A stretch of 5,670 nucleotides of DNA, from NCBI RefSeq assembly GCF_002014825.1, contig NZ_MUYU01000039.1, positions 1-5,670 on the forward strand, given 5' to 3'. The first letter of the stretch is position 1. Every line of letters starts with the position of its first letter. Source of the stretch: Moraxella pluranimalium (GTDB lineage Bacteria > Pseudomonadota > Gammaproteobacteria > Pseudomonadales > Moraxellaceae). The translations under genes and the position numbers were made by a program. This document shows positions 1-3,000 of the stretch, piece after piece. The notes beneath the pieces are model-generated. The model saw only the letters and a list, made by a program, of their open reading frames with translations, made no database searches and had not been told where the DNA came from.

Positions 1-5
1 AATAG

Positions 6-3000
6 TTGACCGGTACATATCGTGGTGTCTCTGCATTGACACTGGCAAACAGCTTAGGTAGTCGTGTTACACAAACACTTAATATCAAGCGTAGTAGCTT
101 TGGTTCTGACAAGATGGAATCAGATTTACATAGTGCTTTGGGTAACTGGGTAATTACAGCCATGCAAGGTGCTGATCTTATCCACATCCAAGAGATGTCT
201 ATGGCTGATCATGAAGCCAATATTGCTAAACTGGATATGAACCCAGATGATCAAAAAGCCCTGCTTGAAGAAAGCCAACAAACAACGAAAGCAAACAGTG
301 CATTTAGTGTGGCTCGTTTTGTATCATTCACTGATGAAACAGGGGAAGGTCGTAATGATCTATTAGATGAGATCGCTGAACTAAATAAAGGTACAGGTAG
401 TTTCTTGGCTGATATTATGGGTGGTGTGAGTATGGCTCGTTACCCATTACTCAGAGCACCTAAGCCAGAGAGTGTTAAAGAAAAGATTAAGCGTACCATT
501 GCTAAAGTCAGTAAAGTGCAAGCTGAACGAGTCAGTAAAGCACAGCAAGAGTCTATGGTAATTGAAGAAGATTTCTTTGCTTTAGCTACTGGATTGGAAG
601 CAGAGCATTCAGATGCATTCCATCAGATGATTGGTTCACAAGTAACCCAAGAACAGCTAGACTCAAAGCATGACAGAGATCATGCAGGTATGCTAGGTAA
701 AGCTGAAGCAACTAAGCGAGATTGGGAAAATGCAGTCAGTTGGATTACTGCTATTCCAGCAGTCAATGGTGTACGAGAATACTGGGATACTATGTTCATG
801 GCGGTGAACTCTCGTATGCATCTCAATGCAACCGTGATGAATATCCAAGGCTCTAAGCTACATCGTGCAATGGCTGATCTAAAGAACTTCAAAGTATCTA
901 TCAAGATTAAGCAAAAGGGTAAGAGTACGCTTGAGAGCATGGTAGCTAAGCTTAAGGATAAAGGCTCAAAGATCAAAGCCAAAGACTTAACTAATGAAGA
1001 GCTTAAGCTGATGTTCTATATCCGTGCCATGGGTGAGAATGCTGAAGGTAGTGAAGACTTCATTGAGACTTGGATTAAAAACAGTGAATATGCTGAAACG
1101 TTTAAAACAGGCTTTACTGTAGATAAGCTACCAAGCTATGTATTCATTCCTGCTTTCTTGGATTATATGGGTCAAGACTATATCCAAGATGCTATGAAAG
1201 CTGTCACCAAGCAAATGAACGGTGAGAAGCTAACCGCATCAGAAATGGATAAGATTACAACAGCAGTAGCTGACATGGATATGGGTGCAAGCTCATTGCG
1301 TGCATTGATGGAGATGACTAAATTCCATAATGCTACTGAAAACCAAGAAGCTACTGTATCATTGACTACTTCACTTGGCTTAGGCTCTGATGGTCTAAAC
1401 AACGGTGCAGCATTGGCTCATATCTGGAATGGTGCAATTGATAAGAAGCTACTTGATCGTACTGGCTTTTATGTATCTCAGAGTCAGTATAGAAACTACT
1501 TCCAAGCTCGTCATGATAATACCGTGGGGGATTATTATACTGGCTTTGTGGATTTCTTGAAAGCTGCGTTAGATCCTAATCTCTCTGACAGCTATATTCA
1601 AAAGATTAATGATAAGATCACTCGCTTGGAAGATGAACTGGCTAAAGCCAAAACAAAAGATCCAGCTAAGCAAGAGCAAATCCAGCAATTACAAACCAGT
1701 TTAAAGCACATTGAGAGTATCCAAAAAGTACATACTGCACTTTCAAAGCGTAGTGTGGCTAAGGCTATCCTTGTACCATTTAACTATGGTGCAGGTATGA
1801 AAGCACTAGGACGCTCTGTGTTTGGTGAGTTCATGAAAGATACTCAAGCCATCATGGTAAAAGCGGCTAATAAAGATAAAGAAGCTTATCAACGCTATTT
1901 GGATGGTGAGATTAGCAAAGAAGAGTACGATGTCATTCGTGAAAAGGTCATCTACGACAAAGGTAAAGAAGGTAAAGATCCAAGTCTGGCTGAACTGATG
2001 GAAGTTATCCAAGATCTTACTGGACAAAAGACGGTATCTCTGGTTGTGGAAAACGATCCTACAACAGATGGTAAAAAGGGTGAAGTAAACTTTGATACAT
2101 CTATCAATCCAAGAGTACTGCTTCATGCTTGGTTTGATCAAAAGACAGAAACCAAACTACAAGAAGTCTATGACAACAGCGTAGGTGAAGCTGTCATTGC
2201 TACATTGCGTCAGTATGAAGAAGACTACATCAATGCTAAGCAAGTGAATATGGAGCTACTACAAGCCAATATCGCTTTATTTACTGAAGTGTATAAAAAG
2301 GTAGAAGCCAAGGCTATTCAAAAAGTCATTGAGCGAGATACATTGCATTGGATCAAGCAAGGCTATTCTGAAGAAGAAGCTAAAAAGATTGCTGAAAAAG
2401 AAATGCAGATTGTAGGTCTGACTGATCAAGACAGACAAGAATATGTGCATAAGATTATGGATGGATTACAAGCCAAGATCCATACAGCATATAGTGCTGA
2501 AAGAAATGAAACTGGCTCAATGATCCAACTGACTGAGAATGACAGTGTACTCAAGGGGGATACTGATGGCATCTCAGAGAATGAGTTCTATGTGATGAAC
2601 GAAGATGGGTTACTGCAAACATTTAGTGGTAATACAGGTATTCGTACTCGTGAACTGACAGGCAAAGCACTACTGGCTAACTCAGCTCAGACACAGTCAA
2701 TGGATAGCTATATCTCATCTTACGCCATGGCTTTGGGTAAGCGTATCAATATCAACGTCCATGATGCGAATATTGGTGCACTGGATAATCAGATTGATAT
2801 GATTAACCATCAGAACAAAGCAGCGTTTATTGCATTGGCTTCATATAATGGTCAACTTGAGAGTTTAAAAGCACTGAAGCAAACCACTGAAGCAATGCTA
2901 GAGCTACATGAAACCAAAGAAATTGAACTGGATTTATCACAGTCTGGTGCAACGATGGGTGCATTATCTGCTTTGTATAAGCAATCAGGAAGTGTATGGC

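Noticed and set aside
342..356. TGEGR as the polymerase TxxGR motif
   Set aside because: It lies about 345 residues before motif A, far more than the 135 in N4, and lacks the following NxQxxKLxR-like segment, which is found near 801-866 instead.
1806..2141. 111-codon minus-strand frame with many Phe, Ile and Leu residues that looks membrane-like
   Set aside because: It is antisense to Lys/Glu/Asp-rich polymerase codons, which naturally read as Phe and Leu on the other strand; it overlaps essential coding sequence downstream of motif B.
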